Shown here one piece after another: positions 46,301 to 54,453 of a stretch of DNA of 64,000 bases. Made by a program: the position numbers and the translations under genes. A model generated the notes under the pieces. The model saw only the letters and a list, made by a program, of their open reading frames with translations, was not told the DNA's origin and searched no databases. The number at the start of each line of letters is the position of its first letter. The first letter of the stretch is position 1. This DNA is from Nitrospira sp. Lineage in GTDB: Bacteria; Nitrospirota; Nitrospiria; Nitrospirales; Nitrospiraceae. Location of the stretch: contig JAVYIN010000007.1 in the NCBI GenBank assembly GCA_035968315.1, forward strand, positions 218,996-282,995. Reading direction: 5' to 3'.

Positions 46301-47649
46301 GTGCTTGTGCGGCTGCGTCCGGCGGCAATAATGGCGGTCCGGCATTCCACCTGGTTATGGATCTCAATAACGATGGCGACACGTCTGATGCGGGCGAGGA
46401 TCGCTATGTGTATAGCGCCTATTACATCCTGGATATCACCGACCCGGACGCAACACCGACGGTGGTGGGGGTATATTCGTCTTCGGATCTTGGGTTGACG
46501 ACGAGCTTCCCGACGATCGTTCGGATGAATCCGGCCTCGGACAGCAAGACGAGCAATGTCAACGCGAAGTGGTACATGGTGGTTGGGTCCGGGATGCATG
46601 GGTACGATGGGCGTGCTGCCGGAGCGGCGAAGATATTCGTGGTGGAGTTGGGAGCTCCGCTTGGGACTGTGCCGACCGTGACCAAGATGCCGGTGGGATC
46701 GTGGTCTTCTTTTATAGCCGACCCCGTGACCTATGACCGCGATCTCGATTATCGGGACGATGTGGTCTATGTCGGGCGTGCGATTGACCCGGCGTCAAGC
46801 GGTATCGGAGATTGGTCCGGGAAAATGTATCGATTGACAATGGGGGCCTGTAGCACAGCTCCCTGCTCGACCTCGACGTGGGGCATTCCTTCCGGTGCAA
46901 ACCGGGTTCCCACGGAAATGCTGGATACGTTTAGCTTGCTATCGGGCTGGATGTATCTCGGACCCGTCACGGCGAGTCCGACGATTACGGTTGATGATAC
47001 GGGAGAAACCTGGGTGTTTTTTGGCACGGGGCGTTTCCTTAGCGTGGCGGATAAAACGAATACAGATACTCAATATCTCGTTGGGCTCAAAGATTCCGTC
47101 ATGCGGCCTGGCGGATGCACGCAGTCGTCGACGGTGAATTGCTGGGTGGATAATCTCCTCGATGTCTCTGATGTGCAAATCTGCATTAGTTGCGCAACAG
47201 GGTCCAATCAAGTGAACGGGGTTGTTGGAACCACTACGTATCCGGCCCTGATTACGCTTGTGAAGGCAATGGATGGTTGGGTCACAACTCTCCCGACATC
47301 GAAAGAACGGTCGATTGTTTCGCCAAGCATCCTGTCGGGAGTCGTGCTGTTTCCGACCTTTATTCCGACCAACGATATTTGTGTCGCGGCCGGAGAAAGC
47401 AATCTCTATGGGCTCTATTACAAGACCGGCGGACCGCCGTTGGAACCGCTCTTTGGCGTGGACTCATCGGGTAAGGCCATACGAAGTGTTTCTCTGGGTG
47501 AGGGTGTGGCCTCCAAAGTAGCAGTCCATCTCGGGCAAGGCGGTGCGTCGGGGTTCATTCAGACCAGCGACTCCAAAGTGACCAATGTCGCATTCAACGG
47601 ATTGTCTGCGAAGAGCGAATATGTCTCTTGGATTAATCAACGGGATTGA
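43336..47649 (+). CDS. pilY1: PilY1-like tip-associated adhesin/assembly factor
   Basis: 1437 residues with a Sec signal peptide (AALGVLLSGIPAGVSAQNMG). The N-terminal half (~50-600) is a VWA-type fold with PPNILFLVDMGNF, where the usual DxSxS MIDAS sequence is degenerate. The C-terminal PilY1 beta-propeller has VYVGANDGMLHAFNGGYY, KELWGFIPYALLPQL and WYMVVGSGMHGYDG. Two calcium-loop-like segments lie at 753-761 (DLDNDGVVD) and 1009-1018 (DLNNDGDTSD). Many Cys in the first 500 residues. PilY1 promotes pilus extension and adhesion. Followed seven bases later by a lipoprotein gene. Confidence 0.93.
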   Translation: MKHMNQSTRGTGFWAAAALGVLLSGIPAGVSAQNMGDYTNYPLFLSQAVPPNILFLVDMGNFTLEAAYSGTNHKYPISFKTGTATASKYAANVTVDSQTGDDLVAVDNSGSAINTSNVTSPADLFVSTKSYYGMFDPLRCYTTDSNSFNYGSVKTSVSATCSGSYWDGNFLNWLTQRKKEMIYQVLVGGKPIPAQANADGTANNLNGEPKTGENGSTASCSNNSSSCWRYVKYVPNATLNGRTPSLSVATVSLSGGSTVNTGIIFGVGDGKLFVNNDGTASPFDGTTGGGSPNHLEYALEVDLTTEPNVPAASGAATSCIVGDPDYMGHLACYKKERSLGLFQTMRTDNMHVGVMFVNASTGQGGSLQFSYDEAFNSSDVTNIRNEQVEANSPIAEALYEGLCLFRKSQGPCYSNSGSWSTGYSSGGIGAVGDPYYFASLGQMVYCAKCFVLMISPGIGVNDGNAPNLQSPFGNLFSGTNIGVVSSGAAGDRLDDVAYYGRTHDLRSDLSGTQNAVFYAVNAMGGPTGAALLASAAKYGGFEDRNNDNAVDLTGSQTCTYPSGSNLGSGSSTSNPEWDLDKDCVPDTFYDASEGGDLAAQINAAIAAILKKAASGTSISVLATSSTGEGSLYQAFFYPTTFEGVNEIKWTGFVQGLFVDGFGNLREDRSPGGPPDGKLVYSDDNIVVTKKDPVSGNVVVERYLDVAPMDGLPDTTTPYETVGLREMQGIWEAGKKLALRDLGASPRNLITWVDLDNDGVVDVNEQMAFSTGNAATLKPYLRASSSGTFTATNIINFIHGTQVTGMRNREVTVDGSLKVWKLGDVVNSSPTIVGSPRERYDLLHGDASYSGFYKRWAKRRQTVYVGANDGMLHAFNGGYYHKGDDPNTSGVEEHGWYTTGPDDNSTGPDVGKELWGFIPYALLPQLIWYTQTNYTHVSYVDLQPRITDVPIFTEESACGGGTTPTALGCIHPGGWGTIAIVGLRFGGSCGACAAASGGNNGGPAFHLVMDLNNDGDTSDAGEDRYVYSAYYILDITDPDATPTVVGVYSSSDLGLTTSFPTIVRMNPASDSKTSNVNAKWYMVVGSGMHGYDGRAAGAAKIFVVELGAPLGTVPTVTKMPVGSWSSFIADPVTYDRDLDYRDDVVYVGRAIDPASSGIGDWSGKMYRLTMGACSTAPCSTSTWGIPSGANRVPTEMLDTFSLLSGWMYLGPVTASPTITVDDTGETWVFFGTGRFLSVADKTNTDTQYLVGLKDSVMRPGGCTQSSTVNCWVDNLLDVSDVQICISCATGSNQVNGVVGTTTYPALITLVKAMDGWVTTLPTSKERSIVSPSILSGVVLFPTFIPTNDICVAAGESNLYGLYYKTGGPPLEPLFGVDSSGKAIRSVSLGEGVASKVAVHLGQGGASGFIQTSDSKVTNVAFNGLSAKSEYVSWINQRD

Positions 47650-47656
47650 TATAGCC

Positions 47657-48658
47657 GTGAAGCTGGCTGCGAAGAGCCTGAGGAAGGCGCGAGGTAGCAC
47701 GCCTCGTGCCCGACTCGCCCGTTCAGGGATTGGAGCCTTGTCTCTGCTTGTGTGTTTTCTGTTCTTTGGGTGTCAGCGGAGTTCCCCTGAGAGCCTGACG
47801 GCTGTATCTTCGTCGGGTAACCACTCTCCGGGCATCCGCGCGGTCGCAATTCAGCCGGTGCCGCTGGTGTTGACGGGATCCGTCTTTGCCCAAGTCGAAG
47901 CGCAGGACATTGATCGGAATCCCCTCCGGTTTCGTTACCAGTGGAGTGTCAATGGTGAGGTGGTGGCCGGGCAGGAGGGCGAGCAGTTATCGGTGGCGAT
48001 TCTCAAGCGCGGTGATCGGGTGTCGGTGCAGGTTTGGCCGCATGACGGGATTATCGAAGGGGCTTCGATGACCAGTGAGCCAGTGGTTGTCGGCAATTCC
48101 CCGCCTGTCGGATCTGGTCTGGAGATCAGCCCTGAGTATGTGTTCCCTGGCGAGCGTGTGCGGGTTCATGCGAAGGTGTCGGATGTAGATGGTGATGCCA
48201 TTCAGGTGGTGTATCGCTGGTCGAAGAACGGGAAAGTTATTCATGAAGGCGATGAAACAGATTTCGAGACGGTTGGGTTTGTTCGTGGCGATACCTTAGT
48301 GGTGGAGGCGTTGCCAACCGATGGCATAAATCCAGGACCTGCTATGCGATCAGCGTCGATTCTTGTTGGGAATAGTCCCCCGAAAATTCTATCGGATCCA
48401 GCCAAGATGATTGTCGATAATCGGTACAGTTATCAGGTAAAGGCCTCAGATGCCGAGTCGGATACCATTACTTTTTCACTGGAAACGGCCCCGCCAGGGA
48501 TGCAGATTAATGCGCAAACCGGAATGGTGACTTGGGCTGTTCAATCAAGCCTGATCGGCGTACACAAAGTGCGGATTTTGGCCAAAGACAGCCAGGGGGC
48601 GATGGCTTTTCAGGAATTCGAACTCAATCTCACCGCAGATACTTTGGCCGGTGCCTGA
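47657..48658 (+). CDS. Lipoprotein with Ig/cadherin-like repeats, linked to pilY1
   Basis: 333 residues from GTG 47657, just after the pilY1 stop; ATG 47621 inside pilY1 is also in frame. Probable lipobox VCFLFFGC (C39), with Phe at -3, so it is weak. Two tandem ~90-residue Ig-like repeats each contain a W-S-x-NG element (QWSVNGEVV, RWSKNGKVI), GDRV/GDTL, DGI and GNSPP. They are followed by a cadherin-like domain with GMQINAQTGMVTW. I know no function; location suggests an outer-membrane anchor or partner for PilY1. Confidence 0.7.
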   Translation: MKLAAKSLRKARGSTPRARLARSGIGALSLLVCFLFFGCQRSSPESLTAVSSSGNHSPGIRAVAIQPVPLVLTGSVFAQVEAQDIDRNPLRFRYQWSVNGEVVAGQEGEQLSVAILKRGDRVSVQVWPHDGIIEGASMTSEPVVVGNSPPVGSGLEISPEYVFPGERVRVHAKVSDVDGDAIQVVYRWSKNGKVIHEGDETDFETVGFVRGDTLVVEALPTDGINPGPAMRSASILVGNSPPKILSDPAKMIVDNRYSYQVKASDAESDTITFSLETAPPGMQINAQTGMVTWAVQSSLIGVHKVRILAKDSQGAMAFQEFELNLTADTLAGA

Positions 48659-48686
48659 TGCGGCGCCACTCGGCCCACACTTCCGC

Positions 48687-48716
48687 TTGTCTCGCCTTTT
48701 TCCCCTCTGATAGAAT
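48687..48716 (+). promoter_or_regulatory. Sigma70-type promoter of the phoH-ybeY-ftsY operon
   Basis: TTGTCT (48687-48692), 18-base spacer, TAGAAT (48711-48716). The start point would fall near 48723, only about five bases before the phoH ATG, so the mRNA may be leaderless or nearly so. Confidence 0.5.
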
Positions 48717-48727
48717 GCACTCATCTA

Positions 48728-49810
48728 ATGTTGTCGGAGGGAGAACACCCCGCATTCGTGCGCAAACTTAAGTTACGAGAAGGCACTAATACTGCCGCCC
48801 TGTTCGGTCATCACGACTGCCACCTCAAATTGATCGAAGGTGAGCTCGGCGTGCGGCTTTCCGCACGCGGGGAAGAGCTGACGCTGGACGGCCAGCCCGA
48901 CGCCACTCGTCAGGCCGAGCGCATACTATTCGAACTCGCCAATCTCACCAATGACGGACTGGTTCTTCAGCCGGACGACGTGACGCATGCCTTGACGGCG
49001 CTGCGCCAGACGCCCGACGCCTCGATCAAGGACGTGCTCGCCGGCGCCACCGCGATCGTCACCAAAAAGCGGTTTATCGGGCCGAAGTCTCCCACGCAAA
49101 AAGCCTATATCGAAGCTATTGAGCAGCACGACATCGTGATCGCGATCGGGCCGGCCGGCACGGGCAAGACTTATCTGGCGATGGCGATGGCGGTGAGCGC
49201 GTTGATGACCAAGGCGGTGAGCCGGATCATTCTGGCCCGCCCGGCGGTGGAAGCCGGGGAGAAGCTGGGATTTTTGCCGGGGGATATGTATGCGAAGGTC
49301 AATCCCTATCTGCGGCCGCTGTACGATGCCTTGTTCGACATGATGGATATGGAACGGGCTAATCGCCTGATCGAGCGCGGCGATATCGAGATTGCCCCGC
49401 TGGCCTTCATGCGCGGGCGGACGCTGAATGATTCGTTTGTGATTCTCGACGAAGCGCAGAATGCTACGGCGGAACAGATGAAGATGTTCCTGACCCGGCT
49501 AGGCTTTCACTCGAAGGTGGTGGTCACCGGCGATATCACGCAGGTGGATTTGCCGGCCGAGCGCGTGTCGGGGCTGATTGAGGTGAAAGAGATTCTGCGC
49601 GGCATCGAGGGCATCGAGTTCATCTACTTTGACGAGAAGGACGTGGTGCGGCATCGCCTGGTGCAGGACATCGTGAAGGCGTATGACCGGTATCAGTCGG
49701 CCAGTGGCTGCGACCCGAGAGCCGCTCGGGGACAGGGTTCGTCATCAGGCTCCCGCAAGGCGGCGCCGTCCGGCGCACCGCCGCGAGACTCCTCGGGCCA
49801 ATCCCACTAA
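48728..49810 (+). CDS. phoH: PhoH-like ATPase
   Basis: 360 residues. KH-like N-terminal part (HDCHLKLIEGELGVRLSARG) then a P-loop ATPase with Walker A GPAGTGKT (141-148), ILARPAVEAGEKLGFLPGDM, RGRTLNDSFVILDEAQNATA and LTRLGFHSKVVVTGDITQVD. This is the PhoH/YbeZ subgroup that partners YbeY, encoded four bases downstream, in rRNA processing. The last 40 residues are a low-complexity Ser/Gly/Ala tail. No Shine-Dalgarno precedes the ATG. Confidence 0.94.
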   Translation: MLSEGEHPAFVRKLKLREGTNTAALFGHHDCHLKLIEGELGVRLSARGEELTLDGQPDATRQAERILFELANLTNDGLVLQPDDVTHALTALRQTPDASIKDVLAGATAIVTKKRFIGPKSPTQKAYIEAIEQHDIVIAIGPAGTGKTYLAMAMAVSALMTKAVSRIILARPAVEAGEKLGFLPGDMYAKVNPYLRPLYDALFDMMDMERANRLIERGDIEIAPLAFMRGRTLNDSFVILDEAQNATAEQMKMFLTRLGFHSKVVVTGDITQVDLPAERVSGLIEVKEILRGIEGIEFIYFDEKDVVRHRLVQDIVKAYDRYQSASGCDPRAARGQGSSSGSRKAAPSGAPPRDSSGQSH

Positions 49811-49813
49811 GCT

Positions 49814-50311
49814 ATGGCTGTCTATGTACGTGTGCGCCTCATGCGGTTGGCGGTGCGGCACACGGCGTGGAAGCGTGTGGCTACCCTGGTGCTGGAGGCG
49901 GCCGGCGAAGCCTCGTCGGAACTCAGCATCGAGCTGATCGGGGATGGGCGCATGCGACGGCTCAATCGTGAGTATCGGAAAAAAGATCGCACGACGGATG
50001 TGCTGGCCTTTGCCATGCGGGAGTCGGCCTGCCCTGACGAGTCCCTCCTCGGCGATGTCGTGATTTCGGTGCCGACGGCTCGCCGCCAAGCGAAAGAGAA
50101 CGGCCGGGCGTTGGATGAGGAGTTGGCCTGGCTGTTGGTGCATGGGGTGCTACATCTGTGCGGATACGATCATGAACGGAGCGACCAGGAAGCCCGGCGT
50201 ATGCGCCGGCGGGAGCAGCACATTTTGCGGGGGCTCAGGCCGATTCCGCGGCTGGTCACGGTACCGAAAGCCGTTGCGCCGCTACGTCGGCGTAGCGGGA
50301 AGATGGAGTAA
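49814..50311 (+). CDS. ybeY: Endoribonuclease YbeY (rRNA maturation)
   Basis: 165 residues. Zinc-binding triad H110, H114 and H120 in HGVLHLCGYDHE, and RKKDRTTDVLAFAM are diagnostic of the UPF0054/YbeY family. It acts in 16S rRNA 3'-end maturation and ribosome quality control. Cotranscribed with phoH-like and ftsY, whose ATG is 3 bases further. A short basic C-terminal extension (VAPLRRRSGKME). Confidence 0.95.
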   Translation: MAVYVRVRLMRLAVRHTAWKRVATLVLEAAGEASSELSIELIGDGRMRRLNREYRKKDRTTDVLAFAMRESACPDESLLGDVVISVPTARRQAKENGRALDEELAWLLVHGVLHLCGYDHERSDQEARRMRRREQHILRGLRPIPRLVTVPKAVAPLRRRSGKME

Positions 50312-50313
50312 TC

Positions 50314-51249
50314 ATGGGGTGGTTTCAGCGGCTCAGCGACGGACTCAGTAAAACCCGCCAGGTGGTCCGGCAATCGCTCGACCGGGTGTTGGGTCGGACG
50401 CCGGACCCGGCGATGCTCGAAGAGCTGGAGGCCGCGCTCTTGAGCGCCGATTTGGGCGTGCGTGTGGTAGACCGATTGATGACCCATGTGCGCGAGCATG
50501 CGCGCGGGGCGGACGCGGCGAGTTCCGACGCGTTGCAGAATGTGCTGAGCCGGACGGTCTATGGCCTCTTGGCCCCGGTGCAGGGGCCGTCATTGGAACA
50601 GCTGATCGCGCAAGGGCCGAAGCCGTTTGTCGTGCTGGTGGTCGGCGTCAATGGAGTGGGGAAGACCACCACGATTGCCAAGATGGCACAACGGCTGGTG
50701 CAAGGCGGCCGCCGCCCGTTGCTGGTGGCGGGCGACACCTTTCGCGCGGCGGCGATCGACCAGCTGCAAGTCTGGGCGGATCGTGTCGGGGTGGATGTCA
50801 TCCGGCAGCGGCATGGGGCGGACCCGGCGGCGGTGGCATTCGACGGCATTGTGGCCGCGAAGGCGCGTGGGGCCGATGTCGTGCTGATCGATACGGCGGG
50901 CCGGTTGCACACTAAGTCCAATCTCATGGATGAGTTGCGAAAAGTGACTCGGGTGATCGGCCAGGAGCTGCCGGGCGCGCCGCATGAAACCTTGCTGGTG
51001 CTGGACGCCACGCTGGGGCAGAACGCGCTGGCGCAAGCGCGGCAATTCAAGGAATCCGTCGGCGTGACCGGCCTCGTCCTGACCAAGCTCGACGGGACCG
51101 CGCGCGGAGGCATCGTGGTCGCCATTGCCGAGGAGCTGAAGATTCCGGTCCGGCTGATCGGCGTCGGCGAAGGGGTCGAGGATCTCCAGGACTTCAATCA
51201 GGAAGCCTTTATCGCCGCCTTGTTCGGGCAGCCCGCGCCCCGGTCATAA
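50314..51249 (+). CDS. ftsY: Signal recognition particle receptor FtsY
   Basis: 311 residues: short N domain (ADLGVRVVDRLMTHV) and G domain with P-loop GVNGVGKT (111-118), DTFRAAAIDQLQVWADR, VLIDTAGRLHTKSNLMDELR and TKLDGTARGGIVVAIAEEL. The acidic A domain of E. coli FtsY is absent, as in many bacteria; the protein starts with a membrane-binding helix. Docks SRP-ribosome complexes at the Sec translocon. Confidence 0.96.
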   Translation: MGWFQRLSDGLSKTRQVVRQSLDRVLGRTPDPAMLEELEAALLSADLGVRVVDRLMTHVREHARGADAASSDALQNVLSRTVYGLLAPVQGPSLEQLIAQGPKPFVVLVVGVNGVGKTTTIAKMAQRLVQGGRRPLLVAGDTFRAAAIDQLQVWADRVGVDVIRQRHGADPAAVAFDGIVAAKARGADVVLIDTAGRLHTKSNLMDELRKVTRVIGQELPGAPHETLLVLDATLGQNALAQARQFKESVGVTGLVLTKLDGTARGGIVVAIAEELKIPVRLIGVGEGVEDLQDFNQEAFIAALFGQPAPRS

Positions 51250-51356
51250 ACCCGTCAATCTCTTTCTCCTCCAGCGACCCCGTGCTATGGTTGACGCAAG
51301 ACAGTGGCGGGGTGTGCGCCTCGCCGGTGGGATGACATTGGAGCCGCGCGGTTCGC

Positions 51357-52142
51357 ATGATAACGATTTTGATCGTGGACGACGACCAGATGAATTGCGA
51401 TCTGTTGCAGACCGTCCTGACACGGCATGGCTATCAGGTGGTGACCTGCACGAGCGGGCGCGACGGGTTGGAATTGTTTCGGAAGCAGGCGCCGCGCATC
51501 ACCGTGCTTGATTTGCGGATGCCCGAGATGGACGGGTTGACGGTGCTCAAAGAAATTCGGGCGATCGATCCCGAGGCGCCGGTGATCATCCTGGGCGGCG
51601 GAGCCACCGAGGTGCAGGAGAATCAGGCGCGTTCGCTGCGCGTGACGGATTTTATCCGCCGTGGGCTCTCGTTGGATATTCTCGTCGAGGCCGTGCATCG
51701 GGCGTCACAGTTGCCGGTTCGGCCGAATCCGGTCCCGATTCCTCCCGCCCCTGCGATGGCAGGCCAGGACACCGGTGAGTCGGTGCTGATCGTCGACGAT
51801 GATCCGCTCATTCGGGATTTGCTGGTTCAATTTCTCAGTGTGCGTGGCTATCGGGCCTTCGGGGTGGCCGATGGACATGAGGCGTTGCGCGTCGTGCGGG
51901 AAGCGGCGCCGGATCTGATCCTGTTGGATATGATCCTTCCGGGGTTGCCGGGGATCGAGGTCTTGCAGTCGCTTCGGGACATGCAATATCCGGGCGGGGT
52001 GATCATCATGACCGGGAGCCATAACGAGGAGATGCTCGAAGAAGCCTGGGCGTTGGGGCCTCAGGAGATCCTGGGGAAGCCGATTGCCCTCGATCGCCTC
52101 CTCACCGCCGTTCAGCTCGTGCTCGTCTGCCGCGAGTGCTAA
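51357..52142 (+). CDS. Tandem-receiver response regulator
   Basis: 261 residues: two REC domains and no output domain. REC1 (1-120) has acidic residues D8-D10 and phospho-acceptor D52, but the conserved Thr/Ser site reads LGGGA and the conserved Lys position reads RRG, so it is probably a weak or inactive receiver. A Pro-rich linker (RPNPVPIPPAPAMAG) leads to REC2 (about 140-261), which looks intact: DDD, D191, T219 and K241. It may relay phosphate to a partner. The gene is 107 bases after ftsY. Confidence 0.9.
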   Translation: MITILIVDDDQMNCDLLQTVLTRHGYQVVTCTSGRDGLELFRKQAPRITVLDLRMPEMDGLTVLKEIRAIDPEAPVIILGGGATEVQENQARSLRVTDFIRRGLSLDILVEAVHRASQLPVRPNPVPIPPAPAMAGQDTGESVLIVDDDPLIRDLLVQFLSVRGYRAFGVADGHEALRVVREAAPDLILLDMILPGLPGIEVLQSLRDMQYPGGVIIMTGSHNEEMLEEAWALGPQEILGKPIALDRLLTAVQLVLVCREC

Positions 52143-52154
52143 ATCCCGCTACCG

Positions 52155-52232
52155 ATGTTGAAAGGGAAACCGATCGCACTCGATCAGTTTCCCACCGCCA
52201 CCCAGCTTGTGCTCGCCTGCCGCGAGTGCTAA
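52155..52232 (+). pseudogene. Stranded C-terminal end of a second receiver gene
   Basis: Directly after the tandem-receiver gene, 52074-52143 is repeated at 52164-52233, offset by exactly 90 bases and about 75% identical. The copy reads KGKPIALDQFPTATQLVLAC, matching GKPIALDRLLTAVQLVLVC at the end of REC2. Many differences are synonymous, so the copy probably diverged as a paralogous gene and lost the rest of its body, rather than arising from a recent tandem slip. An ATG at 52155 gives a 25-codon frame, but I see no sign that it is translated. Confidence 0.65.
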
Positions 52233-52242
52233 AACCCTTCCG

Positions 52243-54453
52243 ATGCCATTCGGACGCGCGTGCCTAGCTTTCAGCACTGCTCTCATCAGTTTCTCGCTGG
52301 TCCTGCCCCTCTCTGACGGACGGGCCGGTGATCCGCCTCCATTCGCTCCGGCCATACGCCATCATGATTTGCGGGCCATGATTGATCCTGATCGGCACCA
52401 TCTAACGGTCACGGATCGGATGGTGCTTCAGGCCGGCGGGCTGCCGCAAGCACTCGAGTTTACCTTGGCCAAATCGCTACGGGTCACGGAGCTGCTCCTG
52501 GTCGAGGGGGGGCGGGCCGTTCCTGTGCCGTTTACGGTCGGCCCCACGCCGGCTGATTCCACTATCCAATCCCTTACGCTCTCGCTGCCACAGAATGTCT
52601 CCGGCGACGTGACGCTGGAGTGGCATTATCAGGGCCTGGTCAATGATCCACCGCGCGAGCCGCGCCATCTCCGGTTTGTGACGCCGAGCGAGACCGCCGG
52701 CCATATCGGACCGGAAGGCGTCTATCTGAGCAGCGAAAGCGGGTGGTATCCCGATCTGTCCGGCTCGCTGGCCTCCTATGCGCTCGCGGTCAAGATGCCT
52801 GAAGGCTGGACTACGGTCAGCCAGGGGCGTGGGGGCGCCACACAAGATTGTTCCCCGGCCAATGCCGGAGGGGCCTGCGTCACATGGCAGACCTGGGAAT
52901 CGGGTATTGCGGAGGCGCTCACACTCGTCGCCAACCGGTTTCGCGTCGCCCAGCGTGAGTGGACGGATGGGCAGGGGAAGACGGTTCGTCTTGCCACCTA
53001 CTTGTTTCCTGAGGATGCGGTGCTGGCAGACGAATATCTGGCGGCGACCGCCAAGTATCTCGAGGCCTATGTGCCGCTGCTAGGGTCCTATCCGTTCGAG
53101 CAATTCGCCGTGGTGGAGAATTTCTTTGCGAGCGGGCTCGGGATGCCGTCGTTCACTCTCTTAGGCAGCGGCAGCATCAAGCGCCACTATACGCAGCCCT
53201 ACGCATTGGGGCATGAGATCGTCCATTCCTGGATCGGCAACGTCGTGTGGAATCGCGCCGAGAGTGGCAATTGGGTGGAAGGGCTCACGACCTATCTGGC
53301 GAACTATTACTGGCATGAGCTGGCCAAAGATGACCGGCAGGCGCGCGAGCAGCGCCGCTTGATGACGCAGGGGTACAGTCTGTATGTGGCGCCAGAATCC
53401 GATTATCCCCTGATGGAGTTTCAGCGGAAGAGCGACGAGAAAGATAATGCCATCGGCTATCAAAAGGCGGCGATGGTCTTCCATCAGCTGCGCAGGGCAA
53501 TTGGCGACGAGGCGTTCTGGCGAGGGGTGAAGCAGATCGTCGCAGAGCTCTCCGGGCGGCATGCGGATTGGAAGGATCTTGAACGGGTGTTTGCGCAGGT
53601 CAGCCGGACAGACCTGCGCTGGTTTTTTGCGCAATGGGTCGAACGGGCCGGCGCGCCGCGGCTGTCCCTCCTTGAGGCCTCGGCCTTGCCCGAGGCCAAT
53701 CAGCCTGGCGCCTATCGGCTGCAGGTCGCAGTGCGGCAGGAGGGGGAGCCTTTTCGCGTGACCGTCCCTCTCGAAGTCACGATGCAGGACTCGGTACAGA
53801 CCGTGCTGGTGCCGCTCCTTGAGGCTCAGGGAGAAGTCGAGGTGTCGGTGCCAGCCGCGCCCTTGTCGGTGGCGCTGGATCCCCAGTTCATGACGCTCCA
53901 GCGGCTGAGGCGTGACCAACTGGCGCCGGTGCTGAATTTGTATGTAACCGATCGGCAGAAAGCGCTCCTGCCGCTGTTTGCCGACAGCACGACACCGTTT
54001 CATGAGCTGGTGGCGCGCATTCAGGCGCAAGAAGAGTCGGTTCCGCCGGATCGCAAGACGGTGATCTTGCCGGTAGACACGGCGGCGCTGCCTGAGTCAG
54101 GATCGGTCCTGATCCTCGCGACGCCGGAACATCAGGCGCATGCGCAGGCCCTGGTGACGGACTCGTGCGGGGATCGGGTGCAGTTGGAGCCGGGCGGATT
54201 TCGCATCGCCGGGGCGAGGTACGAAGGGCCCTCGATGGCCGTCGTCTTGTCCTGTCATCGCGCGGGGGTGCCTGGCTCGGTGGTGACGGTGTTGTATGCC
54301 ATCCATCCCGCGGCGGCCACGAAAGTTGCCCGCTTGCTGTTTTTCTATGGATGGCACAGTGTGGTGATCTTTACCGACGGCGCCGTGGCGCAGCGTGACG
54401 TCTGGCAGGTTCCTCAGATGATCAAGGAGGTTCGACGCAATGCACAGCAGTAA
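52243..54453 (+). CDS. M1-family metallopeptidase (aminopeptidase-like), exported
   Basis: 736 residues from ATG 52243; a TTG upstream lies inside the receiver remnant. Signal peptide ACLAFSTALISFSLVLPLSD. The peptidase domain has HEIVH at 324-328 and the third ligand E347 in GNWVEGL, the exact HExxH-18-E spacing of M1. The substrate-binding GxMEN motif is not found; GLGMPSF occupies that place, so substrate use may differ. DRHHLTVTDRMVLQ begins the beta-saddle domain. The C-terminal third (~550-736) is not obviously a known M1 extension. Overlaps the next gene by 14 bases. Confidence 0.85.
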   Translation: MPFGRACLAFSTALISFSLVLPLSDGRAGDPPPFAPAIRHHDLRAMIDPDRHHLTVTDRMVLQAGGLPQALEFTLAKSLRVTELLLVEGGRAVPVPFTVGPTPADSTIQSLTLSLPQNVSGDVTLEWHYQGLVNDPPREPRHLRFVTPSETAGHIGPEGVYLSSESGWYPDLSGSLASYALAVKMPEGWTTVSQGRGGATQDCSPANAGGACVTWQTWESGIAEALTLVANRFRVAQREWTDGQGKTVRLATYLFPEDAVLADEYLAATAKYLEAYVPLLGSYPFEQFAVVENFFASGLGMPSFTLLGSGSIKRHYTQPYALGHEIVHSWIGNVVWNRAESGNWVEGLTTYLANYYWHELAKDDRQAREQRRLMTQGYSLYVAPESDYPLMEFQRKSDEKDNAIGYQKAAMVFHQLRRAIGDEAFWRGVKQIVAELSGRHADWKDLERVFAQVSRTDLRWFFAQWVERAGAPRLSLLEASALPEANQPGAYRLQVAVRQEGEPFRVTVPLEVTMQDSVQTVLVPLLEAQGEVEVSVPAAPLSVALDPQFMTLQRLRRDQLAPVLNLYVTDRQKALLPLFADSTTPFHELVARIQAQEESVPPDRKTVILPVDTAALPESGSVLILATPEHQAHAQALVTDSCGDRVQLEPGGFRIAGARYEGPSMAVVLSCHRAGVPGSVVTVLYAIHPAAATKVARLLFFYGWHSVVIFTDGAVAQRDVWQVPQMIKEVRRNAQQ

